A stretch of DNA of 64,000 nt from Dallia pectoralis (taxonomy: Eukaryota; Chordata; Actinopteri; Esociformes; Umbridae). The stretch lies in assembly GCA_029465975.1 (NCBI GenBank), contig CM055753.1, positions 9,833,816 through 9,897,815 on the forward strand, read 5' to 3'. Shown in pieces: positions 50,808-62,636 of the stretch (position 1 is its first letter; each line of letters begins with the position of its first letter). Made by a program: the position numbers and the translations under genes. The notes beneath the pieces are model-generated. The model did not search any database, was not told the origin of the DNA, and was given only the letters and a program-made list of their open reading frames with translations.

Positions 50808-50980
50808 GCGTATCAGTGTGTCTGTGGGGCGTTTGGGTCTATGCGCGTATCAGTGTGTCTGTGTGTGTGTGCGTATCAGTGTGTCTGTGTGTGTGCGTAT
50901 CAGTGTGTCTGTGTGTGTGTGTGCATGTGTGTGTGTGCGTATCAGTGTGTCTGTGGGGGCGTTTGGGTGTATGCGCGTAT

Positions 50981-51014
<34 letters not shown>

Positions 51015-51045
51015 ATCAGTGTGTGTGTGTGTGTGCTTGACAATG
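50500..51045 (+). repeat. GT-rich complex repeat
   Basis: GT runs alternate with GCGTATCAGTGTGTCTGTG blocks. A longer block containing GGGGCGTTTGGGTGTATGCG is repeated three times (near 50736, 50826 and 50953). Confidence 0.95.
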
Positions 51046-51189
51046 TTCATTTGCTTGGAGAGATATTGCCGTGCTCCCGGACCTAATAGCATCAAATGCA
51101 ACAATGATTCAACAAAATATGAACACAAATGATAATGACCAGTTTAATTTGCCCCACAGAACAGAAGGCAATCTTTTTTTCTTTCTTTA

Positions 51190-51252
51190 ATGGCCCTGCA
51201 TGTGTGTGCATGTGTGTGTGTGCATGTGTGTGTGTGCATGTGTGTGTGTGCG
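51190..51252 (+). repeat. (GT)n/GCATGT run
   Basis: TGTGTGTGCATG is repeated about five times. Confidence 0.9.
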
Positions 51253-51857
51253 TTTGCACGTGCTTCACTTTTACGAACACTATAAAAGCTCGGAACAGCG
51301 TACAGAACCAGATCCCGTCTGGTCATCCTCATTTATAATATCGATGATCTGATAACCTTGGTTCCCGGGATAGTTTGACCTTCACCAGCCCTTCCGCTGA
51401 AGGTCACCGCCTATAATGGACACCATAGAAAACGCCACACATAGTGTCCGTTTTAACCTAACGCCGTTTCTCTGGTCCTCAACTCAACCCTGACTGGTTG
51501 TACTTTTGTGGCGTGTGATTGACAGTCAGAATATGGCAACTACACGGCGATAGACGACATCAAGCCCCGGTGAAATGTCAGGTTTACAAGGACACGGCAT
51601 CGTTACAATAACAAGCCACGCCTGAATTCTGCTGCGGCACTATTGTCATGGGACTCATTTCATTTGGAGGCATCCTGTCCACCCTTTCAGCACCCTCTGT
51701 CCTCGCCTTTCCTCTGCCTCTCTTGCCCTGTTCCTCGTCTCCCACTCGTCACTTGCCCCTCTCCTCACCTTCCAAACGATAGAAAACCATACCATCCAGT
51801 CTTGTCTTTACAACCCCTCCTCCAGTCAGCTGACGGTGTGATAGCTACATCTGTTGA

Positions 51858-52194
51858 GGCCTTGTTTCCATGAGGCCGTGTTGCTATGAGGGCTTGTTGC
51901 CATGAGGCCTTGTTGCCATGAGGGCTTGTTGCTATGAGGGCTTGTTGCCATGAGGACTTGTTGCCATGAAGCCTTGTTGCCATGAGGCCTTGTTGCCATG
52001 AGGCCTTGTTGCCATGAGGCCTTGTTGCTATGAGGGCTTGTTGCCATGAGGCCTTGTTGCTATGAGGCCTTGTTGCCATGAGGCCTTGTTGCTATGAGGC
52101 CTTGTTGCCATGAGGCCTTGTTGCCATGAGGCCTTGTTGCCATGAGGCCTTGTTGCCACAAGGCCTTGTTGCCATGAGGCCTTGTTGCCACTGT
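51858..52194 (+). repeat. 16-bp minisatellite, about 21 copies
   Basis: Unit TTGTTGCCATGAGGCC, with GCCATG/GCTATG and GGCC/GGGC variants. Three units make a 16-residue frame on the minus strand (ATRPHGNKASWQQGLM), not a gene. Confidence 0.97.
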
Positions 52195-52539
52195 GCTGTG
52201 TTAAATTGGTTGTATTATAACACAGATCTGCTCTCCACATTACCTCTGGCTCTAAGCATTCTCTATGTAGTCCCTGGATACCCTTTATCTGGGTTCTGGG
52301 GTAGAACTAACCTGTTCCCTGTTTTTCTTCAGATAATTACCTTACTTGCCTTTGTCATTAGCAAAGAGTTCTGCTTTAAACCCCAGAGATGTGTTAGAGG
52401 CTGTTTCGTCGGGTGCTAAGAGGGCCTTTCGGTTCATGTTCACCGCTTCCTCTCTGTCTTTCAAACTCTTCTAGACTGTCTGCCTTTTTTCTCACTCCCA
52501 TCTAGTTAAATATCCATCTCATTCTGTCTTAATTTCTCT

Positions 52540-52893
52540 GAGGAGGTAATGTGGTGAGGTAATGTGGTGAGGGAATGTGGTGAGGGAATGTGGTGAGGGA
52601 ATGAGGTGAGGAAATGAGGTGAGGGAATGAGGTGAGGGAATGTGGTGAGGGAATGAGGTGAGGGAATGTGGTGAGTGAATGAGGTGAGGGAATGAGGTGA
52701 GGGAATGTGGTGAGGGAATGTGGTGAGGGAATGTGGAGAGGAAATGAGGTGAGGGAATAAGGTGAGGGAATGTGGTGAGGGAATGAGGTGAGGGAATGTG
52801 GTGAGGGAATGTGGTGAGGGAATGTGGTGAGGGAATGAGGTGAGGGAATGAGGTGAGGGAATGAGGTGAGGAAATGAGGTGAGGGAATGTGGC
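52540..52893 (+). repeat. 13-bp minisatellite, about 27 copies
   Basis: Unit GAATGTGGTGAGG alternating with GAATGAGGTGAGG. It is followed by a CT-rich stretch (52905-53035) of CTCCCTCCTTCC type. Confidence 0.97.
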
Positions 52894-53118
52894 CTCGCTC
52901 CAGATTGTATAATCCCTCCCTCCCTAACTCCCTCCCTCCTTCCATCACTCACTCTCCCTCCTTCCCTCACTCTCTCTCCCTTCCCCCCTCTTTACCTCAC
53001 TCTTTCCCTCCCTCCTTCCCTTACTCTCTTTTCCCACATCCTGGTCTCCCCAGCTGACCTGAGGGCTCCACATCTTCGTTGAGGATGCAGAAATGGAGCC
53101 TCGTTCCCCAGGAGGTTT

Positions 53119-53362
53119 TCTGATGCACTGCTCAGATCCACAGAGACACACACGGCACAATAAAAGTCCTGACACACATTTCTGATGCGCTGCTCAGATC
53201 CACAGAGACACACACGGCACAATAAAAGTCCTGACACACATTTCTGATGTACTGCTCAGACCCGCAGAGACACACACGCCAAAAAAAATAAAAGCCCTGA
53301 CAGTACTGCTCAAACCCACAGAGAGACACAGACGCCACAATAAAAGCCCTGACCCACACAGT
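53119..53362 (+). repeat. 62-bp minisatellite, about 4 copies
   Basis: Units start TCTGATGCACTGCTCAGATC at 53119, 53181 and 53243 (spacing 62). The fourth is diverged. Each contains CACAATAAAAGTCCTGACAC, so AATAAA recurs on the plus strand. Confidence 0.95.
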
Positions 53363-54004
53363 TCGTTGCAGAGAGGTAGGTAGCACGCTGTAGCGAAACC
53401 CAGCTGTAGAGGGGATGTAGATGTGGATACGACAGAGCCTGAGGTGCTGACACGTGGGATACAATCGAGAGTACGCCTCACTGTGGCCACAGACGTATTA
53501 GCCAATAACTGCCCCCCCCCCCAACACACACACACACACACTAAACAAGCCGGTTCTAGAGGAGAACAAGCAGAGAGTGAGTCAGAATACTCCCAGATGG
53601 ACCCACTACTCTGCTTCCAGTTGGCCGTGACAAACAAAACACCTTATGGCTACTTTCTGTTGCCCAAAGATGATCCAGCAGACACGAGTGCGACCGTGTG
53701 TGTGTGTTTGTGTGTGCACGTGTGTGTGATGTGGCCAAAGAAAAGCTGCTTACCACCTGACCTGCCAGAGACTTTGGATACAAGGTGCGTTTATGAGCTG
53801 GAACAGAAAAACCGCCGGTTCTGGACCTCGTAGTGTAAGAGAGAACCCATGCCCTGGTTGACATCTGGTCGACATCTGGTTGACCATTAAAACAGTAGAT
53901 GCTTCCAATACTGAGACCATCCCAAACCCAGAAGCCATCACAAACACATATTAACATAATTGCAAAAAATCGATACTGTGTACGTCTTATTATTTACAAA
54001 ACAA

Positions 54005-54655
54005 GGTCGACCACATCTTTAACGACCACGTCTTCACGGACCACATCTTCAGGCACCACATCTTCACGGACCACATCTTCAGGCACCACATCTTCACGGA
54101 CCACATCTTCACGGACCACATCTTCACAGACCAAATCTTCACAGACCACATCATCAAAAACCACATCTTCACGGACCACATCTTCAGGCACCACATCTTC
54201 ACGGACCACATCTTCACGGACCACATCTTCACGGACCACATCTTCACGGACCACATCTTCACGGAGCACATCTTCACAGACCACATCTTCACGGACCACA
54301 TCTTTACAGACCACATCTTCACAGACCACATCTTCACGGACCACATCTTCACGGACCACATCTTCACAGTCCACATCTTCACGGACCACATCTTTACAGA
54401 CCACATCTTCACAGACCACATCTTGACGGTCTACATCTTCACAGACCACATCTTCACGGACGACATCTTCACGGACCACATCTTTACAGGCCACATCTTC
54501 ACGGACCACATCTTCACAGACCACATCTTCACGGACCACATCTTCACAGACCACATCTTCTCGGACCACATCTTCACAGACCACATCTTCACAGACCACA
54601 TCTTCACAGACCACATCTTCACAGACCACATCTTCACAGACACGGTCCGTTGACA
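54005..54655 (+). repeat. 15-bp minisatellite, about 43 copies
   Basis: Unit CACATCTTCACGGAC with ACGG/ACAG/AGGC and TTCA/TTTA variants. Unit length 15 and absence of stops give open frames on both strands (Thr-Ser-rich on plus, Val-Lys-Met-Trp-rich on minus). Confidence 0.97.
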
Positions 54656-55149
54656 CAGTGTGAAGGGGAAATCAACTTCAACCCCCACTTGTCATATAGC
54701 TGGTCCTTGTTTCTGCATTTTATTACACAGCAGGTGTTGTTGCATTTCTGTCTTCCAGCTCCTAAAACATGCAGTCTCTCTGCCTGCTTACCAGTCTGCC
54801 TACCTGTCTGTCTGCCTGTCTCTCTGCGACGCCGAGCTGTCTTTTCCTTCTGTCAATGGGGTGGTCAGTGAATTATTTTCCGGGGCTCAGCTGCCGAAGC
54901 AGAAATGCGTGCCAGCCAGATGGGCGCAGCCGGGCAGCAGTGCCAGTCCCGGGCCGATGCTTACCATGGGAGGGCACCAGAGGGCTGGAACTATAGCTAC
55001 AGTGGTCCGAGATGGAGAAACTCAAACCAAATGTGCGGACGTTATACTGACGAAACAAAGTATTCAAGACCCCTGTGATATGTGGCACCAGGACACTAGG
55101 AGCGGATCCTTCAGGTTCTGTAAGTAGCGAGGCGCTCTGGATCGAACTT

Positions 55150-55445
55150 ATTGGTCCTACAGATGCTCAGTTGGATTGAGATCTGAAGGATTTGGAGGCC
55201 AGAGGAACACCTTGAACTCTTCATCATGTTCCTCAAACCATCCCCAAACAATTTGTGCGGTGTGACAGAGTGCATTATTCTGCTGAAAGAGGCCACTGTT
55301 AGAGGCCACTGATAGAGACCACAGATAAAGGCCACATATAGAGGCCACTGATAGAGGCCACCGATAGAGGCCACCGATAGAGGCCATTGGAGAATACCAT
55401 TTCCAGGAAGAGGTGTTCCTGGTCTGCAACAATGTTAAGGTAGGA
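55150..55445 (-). mobile_element. Tc1-like transposase remnant split by a minisatellite
   Basis: On the minus strand the right part (55390-55440) reads LNIVADQEHLFLEMVFSNG. After a repeat block, the left part reads FQQNNALCHTAQIVWGWFEE then WPPNPSDLNPTEHL, ending with a stop. Both parts fit the C-terminal half of Tc1/mariner transposases (family pattern FQQDNAPCH...WPPQSPDLNPIEH). The second aspartate of the catalytic triad, in the family's QQDN, is Asn here. The frame is broken, so it is a dead fragment. Confidence 0.8.
55286..55390 (+). repeat. GAGGCCAC-(T/C)GATA repeat inside the transposase remnant
   Basis: About seven copies of a unit of 12-15 bases (GATAGAGGCCACC). It lies between two segments that are adjacent in normal Tc1-like transposases. 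Confidence 0.85.
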
Positions 55446-55454
55446 AGCACACTT

Positions 55455-55600
55455 GTGTCGCCGTGACAACATGGACTGAAGGTGATGATGGTGGATCTAC
55501 CAATGTCACCCTGACAACGCTGACTGAAGGTGACCTTGGTGGATGTACCTATGTCGCCATGACAACATGGGCTGAAGGTGACCTTGGTGGATGTAGACAG
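55455..55600 (+). repeat. About 53-bp imperfect repeat, three copies
   Basis: GTCGCCGTGACAACATGG followed by ACTGAAGGTGA and GGTGGAT, with substitutions. It is directly next to the Tc1-like remnant. Confidence 0.85.
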
Positions 55601-55714
55601 ATGAATGAGAGGGTATCATGATGACTCTGCTGAGTTGATTGAATAAGATTAATTAAAACTGAGCCATCTTAATTATATTCAGACGTCTCACACTGATGAT
55701 GTCTCTAAAGCCAC

Positions 55715-55715
55715 A

Positions 55716-55754
<39 letters not shown>

Positions 55755-55882
55755 TTCTTCCTCTGTCTCTCCCTCTCACTCTCTTCTTCCTCTGTCTCTC
55801 CCTCTCTCTCTCCCCTTCCTTTTTTCTCTCTCTCTCTCTCTCTCACTCTCTTCTTCCTCTGTCTCTCCCTCTCTCTCTCCCC

Positions 55883-55922
<40 letters not shown>

Positions 55923-56215
55923 TTCTTCCTCTGTCTCTCCCTCTCTCTCTCTCCCCTTCCTTTTTCTCTCTCTCTCTCTCACTCTCTTCTTCCTCTGTCT
56001 CTCCCTCTCTCTCTCCCCTTCCTTTTTCTCTCTCTCTCTCTCTCTCACACTCTCTTCTTCCTCTGTCTCTCCCTCTCTCCCCCCTTCCTTTATCTCTCTC
56101 TCTCACTCTCTATCCCTCTCCCCTTCCCCTGTCCCTCTCTATCCCTCTCTCCTTCCCACTGTCTTTCTTTTCCTCTCTCCTTCCTCTATCTCTCTCTCTC
56201 TCTACCCCTGCCTCT
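55715..56215 (+). repeat. (CT)n-rich array with larger units
   Basis: CT runs alternate with CTCTTCTTCCTCTGTCTCTC and CTCTCCCCTTCCTTT blocks, giving an irregular unit of about 60-75 bp repeated some six times. On the gabbr2 strand this is GA-rich. Confidence 0.95.
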
Positions 56216-56324
56216 CTCACGGCTCCTCCCCCTCCATCTTTCCCATTTTACTGGAAGGGTTCAGTATGAGCTGATCTCTTGCACTTCTTAACATGTAGCC
56301 AGATTACTCATCTCACTGTGTGAG

Positions 56325-56350
56325 ACACACACACACACACACACACACAC
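56325..56350 (+). repeat. Short (AC)n run
   Basis: About thirteen AC dinucleotides. Confidence 0.9.
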
Positions 56351-57589
56351 AGAGAGGAACAGAGAGCCGTGGAGCCGTCCGGGCCATCAGATCCTGGAGG
56401 AACCTTCCATGGCCAACACCATCGATCCACCATGCATTCAATCATCCTCTGCCGGCACTCAGCCGCCCGCCCAAACGCCGGCCCATTCCCATTGGACAAG
56501 GGATAGATCCACGGCCAATAGGAGTGCACCACATAGTGGATGTCACGGCGTTTGGGACGCACACGTCTCCAGACTGATACGTGAACATCATCCAAACCTG
56601 GCATGGCAGCACATTAAGACAGAAATCAATAGGATTGTGTTTGAGCAAGTGCCATCATTTATGCATATCTGCACACGTATGTAATGAACACGGCTGAAAT
56701 GTGAGCTTACAAGATGATCATTTATTTGGGAAACTACCGTGTGTGTGTATGTGTGTGGGCATCTGTTTGTGTGTGTGGGCATCTGTGTGTGTCTGGGTCA
56801 GCGTGCAAAGAAACACAAACACACACGCACTTCCTGACTCCAGCTAGCAGTAGCTAGACACTGCAATTAGATTTTATTTCTCGGTGCTTTTATCCAGAGG
56901 GCCATGATGTTAATGCATTTATCTTAAGATAGCTTGGTGAGCCCATTTCCCAGTAAGTACCTTCGTTTAAAAACAGTTATATTAAAGAGTAAAGTCAGTA
57001 CTGTACAACTTTCACTCCACTCTTATTATACCTACTGTATCAACAATGCACACAGACACATAGACACACAGACACACAGACACACAGACACACAGACACA
57101 CACACACACGCACACACACGCTGTATAATCTGGGGGGGGGGGCTTAACATATGCCACTGTTTTGATGATTTAACACTGACTCTTTGACTCCATGACTTAG
57201 AAGTCTTACAGCGAAACAAAACACATTTGCGTGTTGCAGAACTCTCCGAACGAGTTAGAAAGCGTGTCTGTGGCTCCAACCGATTTGATAACAGCGTTTC
57301 CTGAATGTGCGAGAAAAGCAAACATTGTTGCCAGACGTTGTCTGGTTACCTGGTTACCCACAGGTCTTGCATCAAAACACAATCATCTGGTTCTCCAGTG
57401 GAACTGACTCTATAATCTGGTTCCATGTTCTTCTTTTTCAACTCTTTCCCTTTGATACTGTGTTTCCGGCTGTTCTCTTTTCTCTCTCCTCCACTAGGTA
57501 TCCACCGCTCCGCTACTACAGACAGCCATCTGGGCTGGAGATATATCACCATGAATATCAGATGACCAGAGAGGATGATGGAAGTATCA

Positions 57590-57745
57590 GTGAGAGAGGG
57601 AGACAGGGAGAGACAGGGAGAGAGGGAGACAGGGAGAGAGGGAGAGAGTGGGAGACAGGGAGAGACAGGGAGAGAGAGAGGGAGACCGGGAGAGAGAGGG
57701 GGAGACAGGGAGACAGGGAGAGAGAGAGGGAAAGACAGGATGGGA
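57590..57745 (+). repeat. GGGAGAGACA-type repeat
   Basis: AGACAGGGAGAGAGGG units of variable length over about 155 bases; purine-rich on the plus strand. Confidence 0.93.
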
Positions 57746-57828
57746 GACATTACTGAAAACATCAAGCAATAGTGAACAAGCACAAACACAGGTCCTCCTC
57801 AGAGATTGGAGACACAGAGAGTTGGTAC

Positions 57829-57837
57829 ACGCACACG

Positions 57838-57874
<37 letters not shown>

Positions 57875-57885
57875 ACACACACACA
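57829..57885 (+). repeat. (AC)n run
   Basis: AC dinucleotides with GCAC and ATAC interruptions. A CT-rich tract follows at 57945-58085. Confidence 0.9.
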
Positions 57886-58022
57886 CGTACACATGGATAC
57901 ACACTCTCAATCTTGTCATATATTAGTACAAACACACCTTCAGAACAACCTCTCCCCCTATCTCTCCCTTTTTCCCTCCCTCTCTATGTCTCTCTCATTC
58001 TCTCTCTCTTTCATCCTTTCCA

Positions 58023-58054
<32 letters not shown>

Positions 58055-58325
58055 TCTCTCACTCTCTCACTCTCTCTCTCTCTATGACCCTTTCTCTGCC
58101 GTCACCTGTCCAGAATCTGAGGTGGGAGTGACTAAGTCCTGCTACGGCAGACGACTAAGCTTGTGAAGTGCCATCGAGGTTAATTACTGTACAGATGGCC
58201 GACGGGAGGGATGAGTGGGAGGAGGTGCATTTGGCATGCCTGGGAGATAACAGTACCACTCTAGGGGTTTGAGTCTCTCTCCCTTTGGCCACCTCTTGTC
58301 CTTTCACTACGTTACCTTGGACGAG

Positions 58326-60390
58326 CAACAGAGCATCATCCCTGTATAAAGCAACGGAGCATCATCCCTCTATAAAGTAACAGAGCATCATCCCTCTATA
58401 AAGTAACAGAGCATCATCCCTCTATAAAGAAAGAGAGCATCATCCCTCTATAAAGTAACAGAGCATCATCCCTCTATAATGTAACAGAGCATCATCCCTC
58501 TATAAAGTAACAGAGCATCATCCCTCTATAAAGTAACAGCATCATCCCTCTATAAAGTAACAGAGCATCATCCCTCTATAAAGTAACAGAGCATCATCCC
58601 TCTATAAAGTAACAGCATCATCCCTCTATAAAGTAACAGAGCATCATCCCTCTATAAAGTAACAGAGCATCATCCCTCTATAAAGTAACAGAGCATCATC
58701 CCTCTATAAAGTAACAGAGCATCATCCCTCTATAAAGTAACAGAGCATCATCCCTCTATAAAGTAACAGCATCATCCCTCTATAAAGTAACAGAGCATCA
58801 TCCCTCTATAAAGTAACAGAGCATCATCCCTCTATAAAGTAACAGCATCATCCCTCTATAAAGTAACAGAGCATCATCCCTCTATAAAGTAACAGAGCAT
58901 CATCCCTCTATAAAGTAACAGAGCATCATCCCTCTATAAAGCAACAGAGCATCATCCCTCTATAAAGGAACAGAGCATCATCCCTCTATAAAGTAACAGA
59001 GCATCATCCCTCTATAAAGTAACGGAGCATCATCCCTCTATAATGTAACAGAGCATCATCCCTCTATAAAGTAACAGAGCATCATCCCTCTATAAAGTAA
59101 CAGAGCATCATCCCTCTATAAAGTAACAGCATCATCCTCTATAAAGTAACAGAGCATCATCCCTCTATAAAGTAACAGCATCATCCCTCTATAAAGTAAC
59201 AGAGCATCATCCCTCTATAAAGTAACAGAGCATCATCCCTCTATAAAGTAACAGAGCATCATCCCTCTATAAAGTAACAGCATCATCCCTCTATAAAGTA
59301 ACAGAGCATCATCCCTCTATAAAGTAACAGAGCATCATCCCTCTATAAAGTAACAGAGCATCATCCCTCTATAAAGTAACAGAGCATCATCCCTCTATAA
59401 AGTAACAGCATCATCCCTCTATAAAGTAACAGAGCATCATCCCTGAATAAAGTAACAGAGCATCATCCCTCTATAAAGTAACAGAGCATCATCCCTCTAT
59501 AAAGTAACAGCATCATCCCTCTATAAAGTAACAGAGCATCATCCCTCTATAAAGTAACAGAGCATCATCCCTCTATAAAGTAACAGAGCATCATCCCTCT
59601 ATAAAGTAACAGAGCATCATCCCTCTATAAAGTAACAGCATCATCCCTCTATAAAGTAACAGAGCATCATCCCTCTATAAAGTAACAGAGCATCATCCTT
59701 CTATAAAGTAACAGAGCATCATCCCTCTATAAAGTAACAGAGCATCAACCCTCTATAAAGTAACAGCATCATCCCTCTATAATGTAACAGAGCATCATCC
59801 CTCTATAAAGTAACAGAGCATCATCCCTCTATAAAGTAACAGCATCATCCCTCTATAAAGTAACAGCATCATCCCTCTATAAAGTAACAGCATCATCCCT
59901 CTATAAAGTAACAGAGCATCATCCCTCTATAAAGTAACAGAGCATCATCCCTCTATAAAGTAACAGAGCATCATCCCTCTATAAAGTAACAGAGCATCAT
60001 CCCTCTATAAAGTAACAGCATCATCCCTCTATAAAGTAACAGAGCATCATCCCTCTATAAAGTAACAGAGCATCATCCCTCTATAAAGTAACAGAGCATC
60101 ATCCCTCTATAAAGTAACAGAGCATCATCCCTCTATAAAGTAACAGCATCATCCCTCTATAAAGTAACAGCATCATCCCTCTATAAAGTAACAGAGCATC
60201 ATCCCTCTATAAAGTAACAGAGCATCATCCCTCTATAAAGAAAGAGAGCATCATCCCTCTATAAAGTAACAGAGCATCATCCCTCTATAATGTAACAGAG
60301 CATCATCCCTCTATAAAGTAACAGAGCATCATCCCTCTATAAAGTAACAGAGCATCATCCCTCTATAATGAAACAGAGCATCATCCCTCT
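58326..60390 (+). repeat. 26/24-bp minisatellite, about 80 copies
   Basis: The main unit is AGAGCATCATCCCTCTATAA plus AGTAAC (26 bp). A 24-bp form lacks one AG. The 24-bp forms recur at spacings that fit 24 plus two to five 26-bp units, often 128 bp, pointing to higher-order blocks. Rare variants (GAAAGAGAGC, ATAATGTAAC, GTAACGG) label single copies. Every unit contains CTATAAAG, a TATA-box-like motif. Confidence 0.98.
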
Positions 60391-61015
60391 CCCAGAATCA
60401 TTCTGCTCTTGTTTTCTCTACACTTCTTTTCGCTTCTTCCGGTCACATCCTTCCTCCTATTAAAAACAGATGGCATATCATAGGATACACATCACCCTGT
60501 GATACTCACTTTCCTTCTTTCTCATGTATCTCACATTGTCTTTTCATCCACCTCTCCTCCTAAATCTCTCCATTTCGTTCCCCCTCTCACCCGCCTGCTG
60601 TATCTCATTTGTAGGACTAGTTGGTCTATTTTTAGCACCTTTCCTAACCCCCATGTGCTCTCTAACCCAAAATCGTGTCACTTTGTCACATTCCATCCCC
60701 TCACACAGAGCTGCCGTGCTACGTGACAGCTGGTAATGGGAGAACAGCCACAGAGAGCAGATCACTTGATTTAACAAACCAAAGCCAGGTGGGTCACGTG
60801 ACATTTCCGGATGAATCATTGACGCACATTGAGAGGCAGCATGTGTGGTGTTTACAGATGTTTGTCAGTTTTAAGCCGCTCATGTTCCCACTGATTCTTT
60901 TAGTTCATCGCTAACAAGTGCCTCTTTACAAAACAACCTGAGGCGGGTCTGTCGTTTCGGTCGTCTGTGAGCGTTTAATGCCTCTTTCAGCAGTCATTAC
61001 AGGTGAGTCTTAGTG

Positions 61016-61786
61016 GAACAAGTACACATAGTACTACAGGTAGTAGTGCAGGTAGTAATACAGGTAGTAATACAGGTAGTAGTACTGGTAGTGGTACAGG
61101 TAGTAATACAGGTAGTAGTACTGGTAGTGGTACAGGTAGTAGTGCAGGTAGTAATACAGGTAGTAATACAGGTAGTAGTACAGGTAGTGGTACAGGTAGT
61201 AGTGCAGGTAGTAATACAGGTAGTAGTACAGGTAGTGGTACACGTAGTGGTACAGGTAGTGGTACAGGTAGTAGTACAGGTAGTGGTACAGGTAGTGGTA
61301 CAGGTAGTGGTACAGGTAGTGGTACAGGTAGTAGTACAGGTAGTGGTACAGGTAGTAGTACAGGTTGTGGTACAGGTAGTAGTACAGGTAGTAGTACAGG
61401 TAGTGGTACAGGTAGTGGTACAGGTAGTAGTACAGGTAGTAATACAGGTAGTGGTACAGGTAGTAGTACAGGTAGTGGTACAGGTAGTGGTACAGGTAGT
61501 AGTACAGGTAGTGGTACAGGTAGTGGTACAGGTAGTAGTACAGGTAGTAGTACAGGTAGTGGTACAGGTAGTGGTACAGGTAGTGGTACAGGTAGTAGTA
61601 CAGGTAGTGGTACAGGTAGTAATACAGGTAGTGGTACAGGTAGTAATACAGGTAGTAGTACAGGTAGTGGTACAGGTAGTAATACAGGTAGTGGTACAGG
61701 TAGTGGTACAGGAAGTGGTACAGGTAGTAGTACAGGTAGTGGTACAGGTAGTGGTACAGGAAGTGGTACAGGTAGTAATACAGGTC
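61016..61786 (+). repeat. 12-bp minisatellite, about 64 copies
   Basis: Unit ACAGGTAGTGGT, alternating with ACAGGTAGTAGT and GTAATACAGGTA forms. Unit length 12 and lack of stops give Ser-Thr-Gly, Val-Gln-Val and (minus strand) Cys-Thr-Thr-Thr frames of up to 370 codons, none of them genes. Confidence 0.98.
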
Positions 61787-62357
61787 CTATAGACTGGTGG
61801 TATTCCAGACAGTGGTCCTGTGGGTTTAATTATCAGTCTCTCCCCGTTGCCCAGCCTGGAGTGTGAATGTGTCTGGTGCCCTAGCCATAAGCATACCATA
61901 ATCACCCACTGTGGAGTGAAAATAACCAGCCATGACACCTCCACCGCGGTCCCTCTCCACAGGCAGCCGGCCAGCCCAGACCGGGGCAGACCTCTCTCCC
62001 ATCTCTGATCCACAAGCCAATCTATCAAGGCTTCCCCGCAGTCTCCTCCTCTCCCTCCACCTGAACCGCCTGCTGTTTGTATTCCTGCCTGGATGTCCTG
62101 ATGCAGCACAAAAGGTTTACAAGTAGTGGCAAAGTGCAGGAATCTGTGCCCTCACAGGCTGACCTTGCTCTCTCCATTACCCAATCTCTGATGTGTGTGT
62201 GTGTGGGTGTGTGTGTGTGCCTGCTTGAGGGTGTGAGAAGTCAGTAACGACCTGGTTATAACGAACCTTTGGTACCACCCACAGGTACCAAGCTACCAAC
62301 ACCACATCTCCCTGACCTTGTGCAGCCAACATGCCTCCACACACACCCAACTAGTCT

Positions 62358-62405
62358 ATGTGTGTGTGTGTGTGTGTGTATCTGTGTGTGTGTGTGTGTC
62401 TGTGT

Positions 62406-62459
<54 letters not shown>

Positions 62460-62492
62460 CTGTGTGTGTGTGTGTGTCTGTGTGTGTGTCTG

Positions 62493-62577
<85 letters not shown>

Positions 62578-62636
62578 CTGTGTCTGTGTCTGTGTGTGTG
62601 TGTCTGTGTCTGTGTCTGTGTCTGTGTGTGTGTGTG
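62358..62636 (+). repeat. (GT)n microsatellite with TCTGT interruptions
   Basis: GT runs are broken by TCTGTGTC blocks over about 280 bases. Confidence 0.98.

Noticed and set aside
56308..56690. Overlapping 70-98 codon frames in a non-repetitive stretch
   Set aside because: Several frames on both strands are open at once with no recognisable motif. It may be an old mobile-element fragment, but I could not name the family and so did not annotate it.
61016..61786. let-7-like or let-7 target array (GGTAGTAG / CTACTACC)
   Set aside because: The seed complement CTACCTC is not present; units give CTACCTG, matching only six offset bases. No hairpin precursor is evident.
60997..62109. 370-codon Cys-Thr-rich frame on the minus strand
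   Set aside because: It is the 12-bp array; unit length divisible by three and absence of stops explain it.
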